Origin: Cunninghamia lanceolata
Lineage: Eukaryota; Streptophyta; Pinopsida; Cupressales; Cupressaceae
DNA: 64,000 nucleotides
Direction: 5' to 3'
NCBI GenBank assembly: GCA_027924645.1
Contig: BSBN01001343.1
Location: 1,240,001-1,304,000, forward strand
In this document: in pieces, positions 32,475 to 45,864 of the stretch
How the letters are laid out: each line of letters starts with the position of its first letter
Position numbering within the stretch: the first letter of the stretch is position 1
Translations under genes and position numbers: made by a program
The notes under the pieces: model-generated
The model's input: only the letters and a program-made list of their open reading frames with translations
Told to the model about the DNA's origin: nothing
Database searches by the model: none

Positions 32475-33320
32475 TGATATAGTCAAGGTCAGAGGGTCCA
32501 ATGAAGGACTGTCCAACCTTGCAACCTTAAACAAATAACAACATAATCATAACAAAGATGCAACAACAATTTATAGTTAAAAACAGAATGAATGGAAATG
32601 CTCATGAACATATGACACAAGATATATCCTGGGAAAACCTTCAAAGGCAAAAACCCAGCCTTCAAAGACCACTTCTCATTATATTAAAATCTCAAATCTC
32701 ATTACATATGCCTCTAGGGATTTCAAGATGCTAGGCTACAACCTAGTTTTACAAAAGATTTGTACAACAAAACTTAATGTCTTCTTACTTCTTCTTCTCA
32801 AGTCTCTATTTATGTATCCTCTTCTGTTCTCTACTCTACTTTCTGCTCTGTTCTTCTACTCTTCTAGATCAAAACAATTCATCTTCTTCCTTCCTTTCTT
32901 TGTACACTTCATTACTACCTTCAAACTGTCCTTTTTCTTCATTTATATCCTATACAAAACTTCATAACATTATCAAGTCAGCCAAAAGTTAATTGTCTCA
33001 TGAAACATGTAGAAACAGATACGTTAGACCTAAACACAAGGTATTGCTCCACAAATGCATGAAACTTGGTGCGGTTCTCCATGAAGATCGGATAGGTCCT
33101 AAATTACCTTGAATGATGTTCCATTAAGCTCCACAAGTCATGGAATTACTCTGCAAACAAATTAAACTCCACTCAACATTGACTGCTCTACTTTGTGAAA
33201 ACAGGTAATCTTTAGATAGCGACATCTCTCTAGAAACAAATACAAATGATCTAAATTTTGGATATGATGTAGATGACATGTTATAGAAACTAAAGCCATC
33301 TCCACAAGCTCTAATTTGAT
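32475..33320 (-). repeat. 5' LTR of element F, first part
   Basis: It starts TGATATAGTCAAGG and matches 29396-30233. Similarity is interrupted at 33320 by an insertion and resumes at 34564-34677 (GTGATAATGTGGTAAAA...), after which the LTR is lost. Confidence 0.75.
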
Positions 33321-34563
33321 TGATAGGCTTCCATAAGGTCCTAACAATTTAGATGAAAATTATCAGTTTATCAATTGGGGTAGTGTCCGAGGCTACCTAC
33401 AATAGGGAGTTTGGATATTTCTTTGAGAAACAGTTTTTTAGTTCTATTAAAAGATTGAAATAGTACATGAAATGAAACAGTAATCATATCCTTCTATAGA
33501 AAACATTCAAATTCTATACTAGAAAGCATGAAAAACTTTAGACTAGAAAGCATATAAATTCTACACTAGAAAGCAAATAAATTCTATGCTAATAATTCAC
33601 AAATGCAATTTGCTATGCAGCAAACACTCCAAATTCTAACTATCAGAAAATAATAATTTTAACTCAGGTATATGCACTGGAAAGTTCTAATCAATATAGA
33701 AAGTTTTGAAACAACAGTATATAGCAGTTTATCTTTTAAACAACACACCCTGCAGGTTAACAACATAAAACTAAACATAAACTATCTTCAACTGAATAAA
33801 AACATCCACAGAAATGAAAGTACTTATCTTACAGTCCCATGAGTGGCCAGCTCATGGGAGAAAATTACCTTAACTCAAATCACATTCAATCACTTTCACA
33901 GCACATGATAACTCAATTCAAATCTTCATATTTCCAAAGAAACTAAACTCAAAACAACATCATTTGCATTCATGAAAAGATTACAAGTACACAACTCTGA
34001 TGATTTTGAAAACTTAAGGGATCTTCTTTCATTCATCCTTAGTATATATTTATGTCCATGTTTTGAGCAACAACTAAAACTGAACTACTTCAAAACTCCT
34101 AAATTTTAGATGGCGAGAAAATGCCATTTGAAGAAGTCTTATAACTGAAAAACAAAATCTTTACTACTGCTATTTTTTAGAACATAAATAGGACTCCGAG
34201 TGGAGCCATAATGTCTTTTGGGTAACCAAATAAATAACAAGATTAAAACAAAGGCTTCATTTAATGCACGCCTAAAATTTCTAGCACCCTCAACTTCTGA
34301 CGCATTCATCCATGGCTGCATGATGTCCACTTCTTTATAGGCAATGCATTAACCTACACAATTACCTAACTTTTCATGCCATTAAATCAACATTTAAAAG
34401 CTAATTTCAATCAATTTAGGAAATAAGGATTTGTACAATATTTTATTAAAAATAGATAAATATTGCTTATAAAAATAAATAAATTGGCAAGGCTAGTGAA
34501 TTGGGTAATGCAAAAAAGGGCTATTTTTTCCTTCAAAGAAATGAGGTTATTTATACCTCATCA
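33321..34563. mobile_element. Solo-LTR-like insertion in the LTR of F
   Basis: The 1243-bp insert absent from the other F LTR starts TGATAGGCTTCC and ends ACCTCATCA. It is flanked by TTGAT and GTGAT, a 4-of-5 match consistent with an old target duplication. There is no coding capacity. TG...CA ends and size suit a solo LTR of an unidentified family. Confidence 0.5.
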
Positions 34564-34677
34564 GTGATAATGTGGTAAAATGTGATAATCTCCAATGTTT
34601 CTCTCCCTAACACTTTGCAACTTAATATTAATTGTCCCAATTGATTTGAATGCTTCTGGTTGCTCCTACATCAAAAC

Positions 34678-35687
34678 TATTCAAATTATTGGAGCCATCC
34701 AACTATTTATTGTTTTGTTTCCAAGTTGGGTGCCTCCTCTAGAACTTCATGCCACTTTATTTTATTTCTTTTATATCTTTGTTCTTAAAGAAGACAAATT
34801 TTCTTTTGGGCGTTATTTTTTCTTTTATGAAATGGTGAAAAAGTGAAATATTATCAAAAGGCTAACCTATTTTAACTTTGAAATTTCCAAAATAGGTTGT
34901 AAACATTGGATTTAAGTTGGTTCTAAAGGAGTGGCCAAGTTGTATTTGGCCCTAAACATTTAATTATAATTTAATCTTGACCATTGGTGAAGGATGAATC
35001 CAAGCCATCCATTGTATACTAAGTTATTCTGCCTCTTCTATATAAGGAAAATACTTCTCTTTGTATACGGATCTAGAATTGTTGATACTTGTCATACTTT
35101 TGAAATTACTACAAATAGCTTGCTTCAAGATCTCTTATCATTATAGTGTTAGAGATTATTGAAATTTGTTGGGATTTTCATATTGATGAAAGAGTTTGCT
35201 TCATGGTTCCTTTACATTTAAAAGAATTCCCTATGATTTATGAATGAATGACTGAATATTTGGTGGATCTCTTGTGTTCAAACTACTGGTGATTTTTTGA
35301 ATGTAAGTTACTCTAAGTAGTTAGCCTAAGAAATTTCTAGTTTTATGTTCAATTGTGTAATATTTTGTTAGGCTATGATAGTATAGGGTGTTTGATGAAA
35401 CTATTTCATAATCTAAAAATTATTTTATTACTTTGAAGATTGTACCATCTTTGTAGCATTGTGGGTCACTTGGTTAAGTAGAGATTGGTTTGTTCAGAAT
35501 CTATCTATTCATGTTTTATGTAATAAGCTATAGAAGTTCATAGTTAGGAATCTCTAAAACTCTCTCTTTCTTACTCATCTTTTAAATTTTCATTTTTTTC
35601 TAAGCGATTAAAATAGGTTAGATTTTTAGGATCTTCATCAGTAGATATTGGAAATCAAATCAAAAGATATTATTTTTGACCATAAAT
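34678..35687 (+). other. LTR- or promoter-like stretch, unclassified
   Basis: The 1-kb AT-rich sequence between F and C contains CTTCTATATAAGG (TATA-like, 35039-35046) in a promoter-like setting. No boundary, partner repeat or gene was found. Confidence 0.3.
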
Positions 35688-37141
35688 TGTGGAAATACAT
35701 AGGACAACTGAGAGGGGGGTGAATTAGTTGTCACAAAAACATAACCTCATATACATATCAAACCATCAACTACTTAATTACTGGTAAATAGATTTAACCA
35801 TGAAAGCATGAAACCATAGAGTTAATCACAATCACACATTCAACATAGGAGACACCAGATTTTTATGTGGAAAACCCTATAAGGGAAAAACCACAGTGGG
35901 TGTTAGCCCAGAGAAATATATAAGTTATAACAATACCAAAAAATAGAGGCTCACTGCCCAAAATGCTCACTACAAAGATCAGCTCACTACCAAGGGGTGG
36001 CTCACTACCCAAGATTTTTGAACTAATTTGATAGCATCTATTATATGCCTAAGTTCAGTTCCATTGAAGTGCAATATTCTTCCTCTGCTCTCTTGTTATA
36101 ACTCTTTGCACTTATCTTCTCATTTTTTGTACACTCATCCATTTTTCACAATTACATTACAAGTCATCAACCTTGGAATGTACATCAAGGTCGGCAATAC
36201 ATTCATCAATCATTGGAACAATCTCCAAGGTTGGCATTACAAAACATATATAGAAATAGGTCTAGACCTAATACAAAAATTAGCTAAGGGAGAGGTGTAT
36301 GTTGATGATGCCACGCCTTAGCTGGGACTCAAACACAATCCTTCATGCCATGACATGCTTCTACAATCTTCAAGGCATCTCCGTAAATAGTGAAATCAAC
36401 CAAGTTAGCCAAGACTAGTGAGAACACTAGGTCTACTAAGAACATTCTTCATCCACGATCCAAATTTCTCTTTGCGAACCAATCCAAGGGTAGGAACACG
36501 ATCAGGAGACATCCACAAGCACATTGAAATCATCAAGAACAACCACACAACTTCTAATGATTCTATCAAGAAGATTCTTTAAACTGGAGCACATAAACAA
36601 CACTTCCAACTACTATCATAAGGAAAAGATCACTTCCAGAACACCAGATCATGAACCATTGGAGCTGAAGGCCCATATCATCATCTTAGACTTAAATCTA
36701 GAACCACAGACAAAAATACTTCAATGTAGAGGAATACAGAGCATAACACTTTCTCCCTGTCACCACCAAACATATAGAAAAAGCAGTTTTCACTCTGGTG
36801 AGTATAGCTCACTCAAATCTTCATATCAGAGGCTCAAACTTGGAACATAGCATCTTCAAACAAGCCTTAAAATAGCTTCCAATTTGCAGACAAAGATATT
36901 TAATCTATAGGAAATGCGAAGCTATTTGTTTGACTGTTCTTTTGCAAACAAAGATACTTTGCAACACATTATTTTTACTGGAGGAGCAAATTTTATCGAT
37001 ATCCTCAATATCAAGCTTTCCAATACTTACATAGCAAAATACAAATCATCTAAGTAATAAAACAAGAGCACAATTGACATCAATGACAACACTGATATGT
37101 TGACATCAATGACAACACCGATTAGGCACATACTTGCAAAA
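35688..37141 (-). repeat. 3' LTR of element C
   Basis: It starts TGTGGAAATAC, followed by ACAACTGAGAGGGGGGTGAA, and ends CTTGCAAAA next to a C-rich tract (minus-strand PPT). The layout and the GGAAAACCCTATAAGGGA region match the B and A LTRs. The terminal CA has mutated, and no second C LTR lies in the window. Confidence 0.65.
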
Positions 37142-37460
37142 ACCTCCCCCTTTGTCATTGATGGAAACATATGATGTGAAAAACTATAAACACCATCAAG
37201 ACAAGATTATCCCCTTTCTTTTTACACATTTGTAGCCTTTATTTTCTAAGTTTTTCACATGATTTCTCTCCCCCTTTGACATCAATGGCTAAGGGCACAT
37301 AGAGGCATTCTGTTATTATGATCCAACTAAACTTTCTTTATCAGGAGCTCATACCGATAACATCTAGCTACTCCCCCTGAGGGGTAGCTCTCAAAACATC
37401 AATCTAGATCAAAGAATGAGACTTTGGGCACCACTGGACTGATGCAGTTCCATGCATCTT
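37142..37460 (-). promoter_or_regulatory. Reiterated polypurine tracts of element C
   Basis: The plus strand shows CTCCCCCTTTGTCATTGATG (37144), CTCCCCCTTTGACATCAATG (37270) and CTACTCCCCCTGAGG (37370). On the coding strand these are repeated purine tracts before the 3' LTR, as in A and B. Confidence 0.65.
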
Positions 37461-39434
37461 AGTTTAGGGTAGGAGGGGTAATGACCCCTAACTTTTCTCT
37501 GAGACACTCAAAAGTATCCTTAGGCAGAGGCTTGGTGAAGATATCTGTAATCTGATCCTTTGTGGACACATATTCCAACTTTACTTCATTCTCGATCACC
37601 TTTTCTCTTAGAAAGTGATACCTTATCCGATATATGCTTTGTTCTTGAGTACATCACTGGATTCTTTGAAATATTTATAGCACTTATATTATCACATAAG
37701 ATTGCAACTAGATCTTCATACACAACTCTTATGTCCTTCAAAGTCTACTTCATCCATAACACTTGAGTACAACATGTTGTTGTAATATACTTTGCTTCTG
37801 CAGTTGAAAAACAAGATTGAATCTTGTTTCTTGCTCAGCCATGAAACCAATCTCTTACCCAAAAAGAAAGCACCTCCACTTGTACTCTTCTTGTCATCAA
37901 CATCTCTGGCCCAATCAGCATCTGTATAAGCACTAAGAGTGAAATCATTATCCTTTGGATACCATAAGCCATTATCCAGTGTGCCTTTTAAATACCTCAA
38001 GATTCTCTTTATTGCCATCACATGTGATTCTCTTGGATCTGCTTGAAATCTTACAACAAGACAAATTGCATGCATAATATCAGGCCTGATTTGAGTTAGA
38101 TAAAGAAATCCTCCAATCATAGATCTATACTTTTTCTAATCAGTCTTGGGTGATTCATTAGTTTTTCTCAAGTTGCAGCCAGTCACCATGGGAGTACATA
38201 CTGGTTTAGAGTCTTCCATCCCAAACTTCTTCAACAACTCTTTCACATGCTTAGACTAAGATATGAAGATTCATTTATCTGATTTATTAATTTGCAGACC
38301 CAGTAAGAAATTCATCTCACCAAACATAGACATCTCAAACTCTTTTTACATTTCACCATCAAATTTCATACACATACCTTCGTTGCCTCCAAAGATGATA
38401 TCATCAAAAAAGACTTCAACAATCAAAATTTGATCACTATTAATCTTGAAATAGAGATTACTATCAGCATTACCTTTATTGAACCCTAACTACAATAAGT
38501 ACTTATCCAACCTTGCATACCAGGATCTAGGAGCTTACTTGAGTCCATACAATGCTTTCTTCAACCTGCATACCATATCACATTGATTTGATAGTTGGAA
38601 TCCTTCCAGTTGCTCAATGTAGACTTCCTCTTCCAACTCACCATTCAGAAATGCAGACTTCACATCCATCTGATACACTTTGAAATCTTTATGAGCTGTA
38701 AATGCCAGAAACATTCTGATTGCTTCAATCTAAGCTACTAGAGTAAAAGTCTCTTGAAAATCTATTCCTTCAATTTGAGAATATCCTTTGCACACAAGTC
38801 TTACTTTATTCCAAGTTACAACTTCTCCATTTTCATTCACCTAATTCCTAAAAACCCATTTGGTTCCAATAACATTTTTGTTAGTAGATCTAGGAACTAA
38901 TTCCCAAGTTTCATTCTTCTCTATGTGCATTAGTTCTTCCTTCATTTCCTTTACCCAATTTTCATCATTGCAGGCTTCATTCATAGTTTTTAGTTCAAAT
39001 GTAGAGAGCAAACAGTAATTCACTTGTTCTTCTGTAACTCTTCTCCTTATCGGTACTCCTTTTTTTTGTCTCCAATAATTTGATCTTTAGAGTGATTGAT
39101 TCTTACATACCTGGGGGTCTTAGCATCACTTTCCGGAGCCTTTTCTTCTTCATCTTGACTATCTTCTTGTTCAACTTTTTCTTCATATGTTATAGCACCA
39201 GGTTCATCTAATTCATTGCCATTCTAATATAATATTCTTCCTTTGTCTTCATCCACATTCACATTTGCACTCTCAACAATCTTTTTCAGCCTTTTGTTGT
39301 AGCACCAGTAGGCCTTACTCTTGGTAGAGTATCCAAGGAAGATTCCTTCATCACATCTTGCATCAAATTTCCCTCAATCTTAATCTCTTCTGATATAGCA
39401 TTTTCTTCCAAAGACTTTGAAATATTTTACTCTA
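37461..39434 (-). pseudogene. Element C: Copia reverse transcriptase and RNase H, broken
   Basis: The minus strand encodes the second half of a Copia polyprotein, collinear with B. It includes ENWVKEMKEELMHIEKN, TKWVFRN, the [20 protein letters not shown] block, a FFDD site where B has FVDD, YRSMIGGFLYLTQIRPDIMH, and TDADWARDVDDKKSTSGGAFF. The frame holds several TAG/TAA codons, one at 38136 in the same codon as the single stop of B. A frameshift follows KKQDSI. It is interrupted at 39435-39439 by A' and continues at 46976. The element is inactive and older than its insertions. Confidence 0.85.
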
Positions 39435-39439
39435 GGAAT

Positions 39440-40545
39440 TGTTGATAACTGAGAGAGGGGGGTGAATCAGTTATCTTAATTACTTCAACTTTCTGATCTT
39501 CCTTAACAATTAGTGCAACATCAAATCATATAAGAAAACATAACCATGAAATAGAAATAACATCAAAACACATGACACAATGATTTTGACATGGAAAACC
39601 CTATTAAGGGAAAAACCACGAGGTGACTAACCCAAGATTCTATTCTCTGTTAAAAGAATAAGATGGTACAAAATGGCACTTACCAATTAGGGCTCACTAC
39701 CTGAGCACACTACTCACAAGAGGCTCACTACCTACAAGAGACTCACTATCTACAAGGTATAAAGAAAGTAACAAGATACTTGAACTGATGGGAAGCATCC
39801 ACACATGCTGAGGTTCAGTTCCGGTTAGGCTCAATACACTGATCTGCTGGACTTCATTCTTCCTCTTCTTTGGTGCTGTTGTCCTGTCACCTACCAGACT
39901 TGTATAACTACTTCCAAAATGGTTCTCTACTTTTTTTTGCACTTTACAACACACCACACACACCTTTTCATCGAAATCCATCTGGTATATATCTACACAA
40001 AGAATTTCAACAACTTTCTAGTCGGCATCCGGAATAGTCAATATTTTCTCAAACTTTGATCTGTTGGCTGAATCCTTGCTTAGCAAGTGATGCGTATCAA
40101 GGAGATGCTTATAGAGGTCATCAATCATGTCAGCCAATCATGAATGATATCTCAAGAAGCTTGATCACCATCAATATCTCATCCAAATTAAGGTCTAATG
40201 CTCTACTGGTCAGTTCTTCCTCTGTCTACTCTGCCAAACAGGGACCCAATGCTTAGGTGCTCATATCTCTTCACTCTTTCTTCACCGAAGGCTCAATCCC
40301 TGGAATCTATCATTCAAGGTACTCCTCTTAACTTCCTCAAGTCCACATTTTATTGAGATACTTCCTCTGAGAGATCCGGACCTGATTGTTAGACCTTGCT
40401 ACATGCTCTGTTCTTGGTCACCGGACCAAAATACTCTTCACTCTAACTTCCAGTATAGACACACCATGTCTTGTGGATGTGTGGGATGGACTTTGTTGCC
40501 ATCAATGAAAACACTCATGAAGCCACATAGGGTCTCTTGCCAACA
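39440..40545 (-). repeat. 3' LTR of A'
   Basis: It runs, in plus coordinates, from TGTTGATAACTGAGAG to CTCTTGCCAACA, followed by ATCTCCCCCTTTGGC (minus-strand PPT). Further CCCCCTTGGCTGATG and CCCCCTTAGCTAG tracts lie at 40608 and 40663. Confidence 0.92.
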
Positions 40546-40799
40546 ATCTCCCCCTTTGGCGTTGATGACAACACTTAGTGAAAAATGACTAAGTGTCACA
40601 CTGCACTCCCCCTTGGCTGATGCTCTGTTCTAATGTACATTTTATTAGAGCTCCCCCTTAGCTAGATTCCTCATTTTTCACTGCTCCTCACTCTCTCTTT
40701 GACATCAATGGCAAAGGGTAGAATCCACATACCAAAATTTTCAAAAATCAATCTATACATATTCGCATAAGTATATATGCAAGTTGTACTTACACATAC

Positions 40800-43700
40800 T
40801 TAAGTATATCCACAAAAGTATTCTTCAACTGTACAACTTTTGTCACCCAACTCTACTTCATCCTGTCCAAAATTGAGATGTGACCACTCAACAGGAATGC
40901 AAAAGCTTTTGCCTTCTTGAGATCTGTCAGATCACTGGTCTGGGTTGTGGCCTAAGCATCAGTTAGGGCTTCATGCATAGCCTCTAACTTAGGGATAATG
41001 ATCCCTCTAAGTTCACTTAACCTGTTTATTCTATTTTTCTTCTCCTTCTCAAGCTTCTTTATTTCATTTGTGATTGCAATAGTCTTACACTCTTGATTGA
41101 TTATGGAAGAGGAGAGAGGATCAAAACTTTTAATAAACTTAATAGTTTATCCTCTTGCTCTTTTACTTTCTTCTCAATGTCCTTGGTCACTTTAGGCTAG
41201 GATAAACAAAATTTATATATATCTCTGCCATCTTTAAGAGCATTTTCTGAGCTCTTTATTCCAATATCCATAACTCTCCTATCATTGGTTATTAGTCCTT
41301 GTACTTCAGAGAATCTCTTTTCCAAAAACTCCTTCTAGACCTTTTCTTCTGCTGACTTCTCTAAGGAATCAAAATGCGTATGAACAGAATTTACAAGAGA
41401 CTTTAGATTACCAGATGTGGAGGCCGAAGGATCCTTTTGGAAGGATGGCATGATCTTCTCCAATACACCGGATGTAGTTTCTATGAGCTCATAGTCTTCC
41501 ATGTGAGACTTCAGAAGTTTTTCTTTTGCCTTTGCTTGAGTAAAGGATGCCAGCTTCATGTTTTGAATTGGGGAGAGGGAATCAAAATTGAATGGACCTT
41601 GAAGTAGTTCCAGTTCATCAAATTCCATCATTTCTTTGGTCAAGAAATCTTTGACAGTTTCTATAGTGTCTCTTGCCAGAGATAGAGTTTTCTTCCCTTC
41701 TGCAACCTTAGCTCTGTCATTTGTGGTCTCCTCTATTTGACCTTCTTCTCTTCCCTTCACCTCTCCTTCTTGACTGATCTTCTCTTCTACTCTTTCTTCT
41801 CCTTTAGATCTGGAGTCTATAGGGCAAACCGGAGGAGAGATGTTTGCTTCTTCCAGAGCAGAGGGATCTAGGTCTTGAGTCCTTTCCTCACTTGTGTCTT
41901 TTGGCTCTTCTCCACTTTTTGCAGTAGATTTTTCTTCTTCATCCATGGTAGAGGGTTCATTACCTAGGTCCTCTATAATAGGAAGATTGAATCTTTTAAA
42001 AGTATTTTGGAGGATTTCTTCTATTTCTTTTGCCACTTTGTCAGTTTCACCAAGCATAAGCTGATTCATTCTAGCCTTACTCCGGAACTCATCCTTGCAA
42101 TCTTTGAAGATCATATCCACTTGTTTTAGAGTAATTGAAGAATAGAGCTTAATAGCTATCTATTCTCTAATTTCTAAGTCATTTGCCTTGGCATTCTCCT
42201 TTCTCATTTCAAGTTCCTTCTCTAAACTTCTGGGAATTAGAGATATGATTTCAATAAATGCTTTATTGTATATGTTCAAGTACTTAATTGTGGCTTCCTC
42301 CAAGATTCTTTTATCTGCATCATTATACTCATCATAGAATTCTGTTATTGGTTGCAGGTTTCCATCCATAGTGACTACTTTGACTACATCATCAATAAAC
42401 AAAGTAGGCTTTTCAACATACTCTTCAGTCTCTTCTTCATTTTTGTGACTGGTAGAGGGTTCACCGGTGTTTTCTTTTTCTTCTTCATTTTCTTTACTAC
42501 CTCATCTGATTTTGTCTCTTCATCATCTTTTTGGCTGATATAAGACCTTGTTACCTTTTTCTTGGTTCTCTTCTCTCCCTTTCTAGATGTCTGAGCTTCC
42601 AGTTTTGATGCTTTTTGGCTCTTAGAGGTGGCAAGTGCTAAGCTCTTGGAGGATTTGGTCTGGGAGGGGGCTTGCACCAGAGCACTTTCTTTTCCTATCT
42701 CTTGCCTTTCTTTCTCTACCCTTTCCATCTTCTCTCTGTTGGCATCAAGTGCTTCTTTTGAAATCCCATACCTTTTGGCAACATTCTCTACTTCTTTTCT
42801 CACTTTCCTCTTCATCTCTGGTTGTCTTAGCTCCACATGGATCTTCACACTCAACTCTTCAAAGGTTCCAAACCTTTCTACCTCAGGATCCTTGGGTTGA
42901 CTAAGCATGCGTTGAACATGTAGCTCTACAATTTTCTCATCTACTTCATACCCCATTGGCATGATCCACACTATTCTAGGTTCCACTGCCTCCATTAGCA
43001 TTGATCAGTATCTACCATGAAGCACACTATATCTTTATATTTTTCAACTAGAGAATGGGGGATTCTCTCTCTTTCTTGCATCATAATCTGAAAGTTATTG
43101 AAGTAGCCCCATAGTGCTATATTATGTGCCTTGGCATCACCAAGCCCATGCATATATTCTCTGATTTGTATGGCTACTGGTCTATCATTCTACCATATCT
43201 AACCACTAGATCCAGGTAGCTCATTCATAAAGTAAAAGAATAGACACAATATCATACCACCATATTTGAATGGGTTTTTCTTGTCTTTCTTGATCCTTTG
43301 TAAGTTTTCTAACAGTTGGCTTAGAAGAAGTTCGCAGAGATCATAGTCAACATTTTTCCTTCGCATTTCTTAAGCAATATACACAGTTGTTCCAGATACT
43401 GAATTCTCCCTACTGGAGTGATATATCTTATAGCCAATTATCAAAGATGCAAACTTGATATCTGGATCAATGATATCTTCTATAGTCATTTCTCTCTTAT
43501 CAAATTTTGATCCAGTTGCCTCACTCACCGTCTGATTCTTGACAAATTTGAGAGAAGGTATCCCACTGGATGAGTGCAATCCGGTAACTACCCTAATGGC
43601 ATCTTTGGTTATCTTGAATGGCCTCATCAACCATATAAAGTTATCATACATTCTACTTAGAACATACCGGACCCATTCATCTTCTGCAAAATAGGGGAAA

Positions 43701-43981
43701 TGGATTCAATGTCCAAAATGCTTGTCCTGGATAGCCTTGTACTATGGTTTGAGTTCAAAAGCATCATCGATTAACTAATTGTGATAGATATCCATTAACT
43801 TGGATTCCCCAAATTCCTCAATGTTTGCATGAATATATGCCCTAACATCTTCTACATGCAAAACCCCATGCAGAATGCTAGAAAATGCATCTAGGGGATC
43901 AACTTCTAGGGATTTGTAGGGATGTTTCTTAAATTTAAGATGCGGCCTATCAGTGATCTTCACAACATTTAGAGTAGCCAT
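40800..43981 (-). pseudogene. ORF2 of A', homologue of the unknown A protein
   Basis: From ATG 43981 the minus strand encodes a protein collinear with ORF2 of A. It has the KKHPYKSLEVDPL start (43920), FKITKDAIRVVTGLHSS (43600), a Lys/Glu-rich region (42430-42750) and the HFDSLEKSAEEKV region (41340). At least two frameshifts (between 43370 and 43001, and near 42400) and several stops break it. The conserved positions agree with A in the globular N-terminal part, while the Lys/Glu-rich part is freely diverged. Comparison shows that some stops in A correspond to glutamine in A'. Confidence 0.7.
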
Positions 43982-44820
43982 CTTTCAAAGGATTCAGAGA
44001 AAGATTTTAAGAATGGAAAATACCTTTTACACTTTTAGGGTTCACGAAATGAGCTGAAAAGATCACTGGTTGACTTGAATTCTATGGTTGATCCTTGAGA
44101 GAGATGAAGCAAACTTGTTTGCAGAGCTCTTCTTATCTCTTTCACTAATGCAAATGTGCAAATGATAGAAAAATGAGCCCTTTTATCTCTGAGAAAACCC
44201 TAATTTCATTTTGTAATAAATGCACAGCTTAAGTTATTACAATTGCCTTATCATGAGAGAGATTTTTCTAGATCACTGAGATGTTCTTAGGGCTGATCTT
44301 AGTGATTAATTTCAATGCTCCTACTTCCCTCAAATCATCCCCTTTATCCATAGATCAAGATGTTTAAATTTAGAATCACACCAAATCAAACTATGAAAAT
44401 CTAACTTTTACCAGAAAACTATCAAACTGGATCAATCTTGGAAGATTAGACTCTTCAAATCTTCTTGCAGATCTTTCACATCTTTACCAAGGCTTCTTTA
44501 GATATTTCTCTAAGAACCCTTTAATCTGTAACCTTTCATGTGCCAATTTTAGGCACTAATTGACTAGCTGGAGGAACTTGTTTTCTTTTGTGACTCCCCC
44601 TGAGCCAGAGCTCATCTATTTAGTTTTCGAAAGGAATATCAGCACCAGATTTTGGTGTGGATCCATCCTCAACATTTTTTGTGCTCCTCTTCACCCAAAT
44701 CTTGTTCATCTCCCTTTGAATTTCATTTGCATTCACTTTTCCTTTTCTTTTGTCTTAGTTTTGATTATGATGCACTGGACCCATTTTGTCCTGATTCTTA
44801 CTTCTACAGAATTTGGTAAT
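43982..44820 (-). promoter_or_regulatory. ORF1-ORF2 spacer of A'
   Basis: On the minus strand, weak U3-like phrases (AAAGGGTT, AAAGAT-TG-AAGATCTGCAAGAAGA near 44470-44520) precede a leader with GAGATAAAAGGGCTC (about 44190), then the ORF2 ATG. The layout is the same as in A. Confidence 0.4.
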
Positions 44821-45800
44821 ATGACCAAATCTATTGCAATTGTAGCAAACAACATTTCTTTGCATATTTGACTAATATCCTCTTGATCTACACTAGTTAG
44901 CCAAATGTCCTATTCTATTGCATGAAAAGCATCTACCATTGAATGAATTGTTCATTTGCATATTTCTACACTCATGAGATTTGTGACCATACCTTTTGCA
45001 ATTGAAACACTGTTCGGAGAAGGACGAATTAGTCTGATTCATTCTTCTTCTGCACTAATTTGCTTTATGACCAAAGTTATTGTAGTTGTGGTAGTATCCA
45101 TTCAAAAATGGATATCTTTGAGAATTTGGTTGCCTTACCAGAGGTCTTCTAGGCCTGTTTCTTAGATTTTTTGAATTGGAGTTTTTCTGACCAGATCCAG
45201 AGCTTTCACCTTTTTCATACCCCAAGCCTTGCTTGTCATCTACCCTTTTTTGGCTTTGAAGAAGAACTTCAAGTTTAGAAGAGCTTATCTTGAATTTCTC
45301 TTTGTATTCATTTACTATTTGAAGATCCCTTTTAAGAGTGTCAATCTAATTCTCAAGTTATTCTTCATTATGTCTAGCTTCTTCAAGATCAGATTCTAGA
45401 TGCCTGATTATTCTATCCATTTTGTGGTAGTCTTCTGACTTCTCCTTGAGAGATTGTCTTAAATCATTTTCAGTTTTCTTTTCTCTTCAATTTCTTGGGT
45501 GAATTTCATAACTCCTGATTCCATTTCATGTCTTACCATATGACCTCTTTTGATAACTTTTCACATAACTTGGTTTTCTCCTTCAGATCTTCATTTGTAT
45601 CATTGGCTTCACCTTGGTTTGCCAATTACTGAAGTAGTTCCTTTCTCTTTTTCATAGAGATACTCAGTTTCTCTTTTAGTTCATTTATGAAATCATCAAC
45701 CTGTTTGAGTCTTTCCTTCAAGTTATTAACTTCGAAGTGAGATTGTTCAAGATCATCTAGGGTAGACTGAAGTTGTTCCCTCATACCATACATATCCATT
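44821..45800 (-). pseudogene. ORF1 of A': coiled coil with CCHC knuckles, broken
   Basis: The minus strand encodes the coiled coil (about 45380-45800), LGYEKGESSGSGQK (45200), then decayed knuckles. The first has Tyr for a Cys (about 45085); CFNCKRYGHKSHEC is intact (about 45000); the third and fourth carry stops. Compared with A, a frame difference near 45390 locates the one-base loss in A. Confidence 0.65.
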
Positions 45801-45850
45801 GAGATTCCTAGATCTTCCTCAAGCTGTTAGGTTCTGTTTGGAGGAACTTG

Positions 45851-45862
45851 GCTCTAATACCA
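45851..45862 (-). promoter_or_regulatory. Primer-binding site of A'
   Basis: The minus strand reads TGGTATTAGAGC two bases inside the LTR, one mismatch from the initiator-Met PBS. Confidence 0.85.
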
Positions 45863-45864
45863 AT

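Larger units (their letters stand above)
29396..34677 (-). mobile_element. Element F: non-autonomous LTR element with G-patch Gag
   Basis: The 3' LTR is 29396-30649, the interior only 1825 bp (30650-32474), and the 5' LTR 32475-33320 continued at 34564-34677, where it is truncated. The interior encodes a single Gag-like protein and no enzyme, so this is a gag-only (TR-GAG type) element. LTR sequences differ from the Sirevirus-type elements here. Its helper family is unknown. Confidence 0.7.
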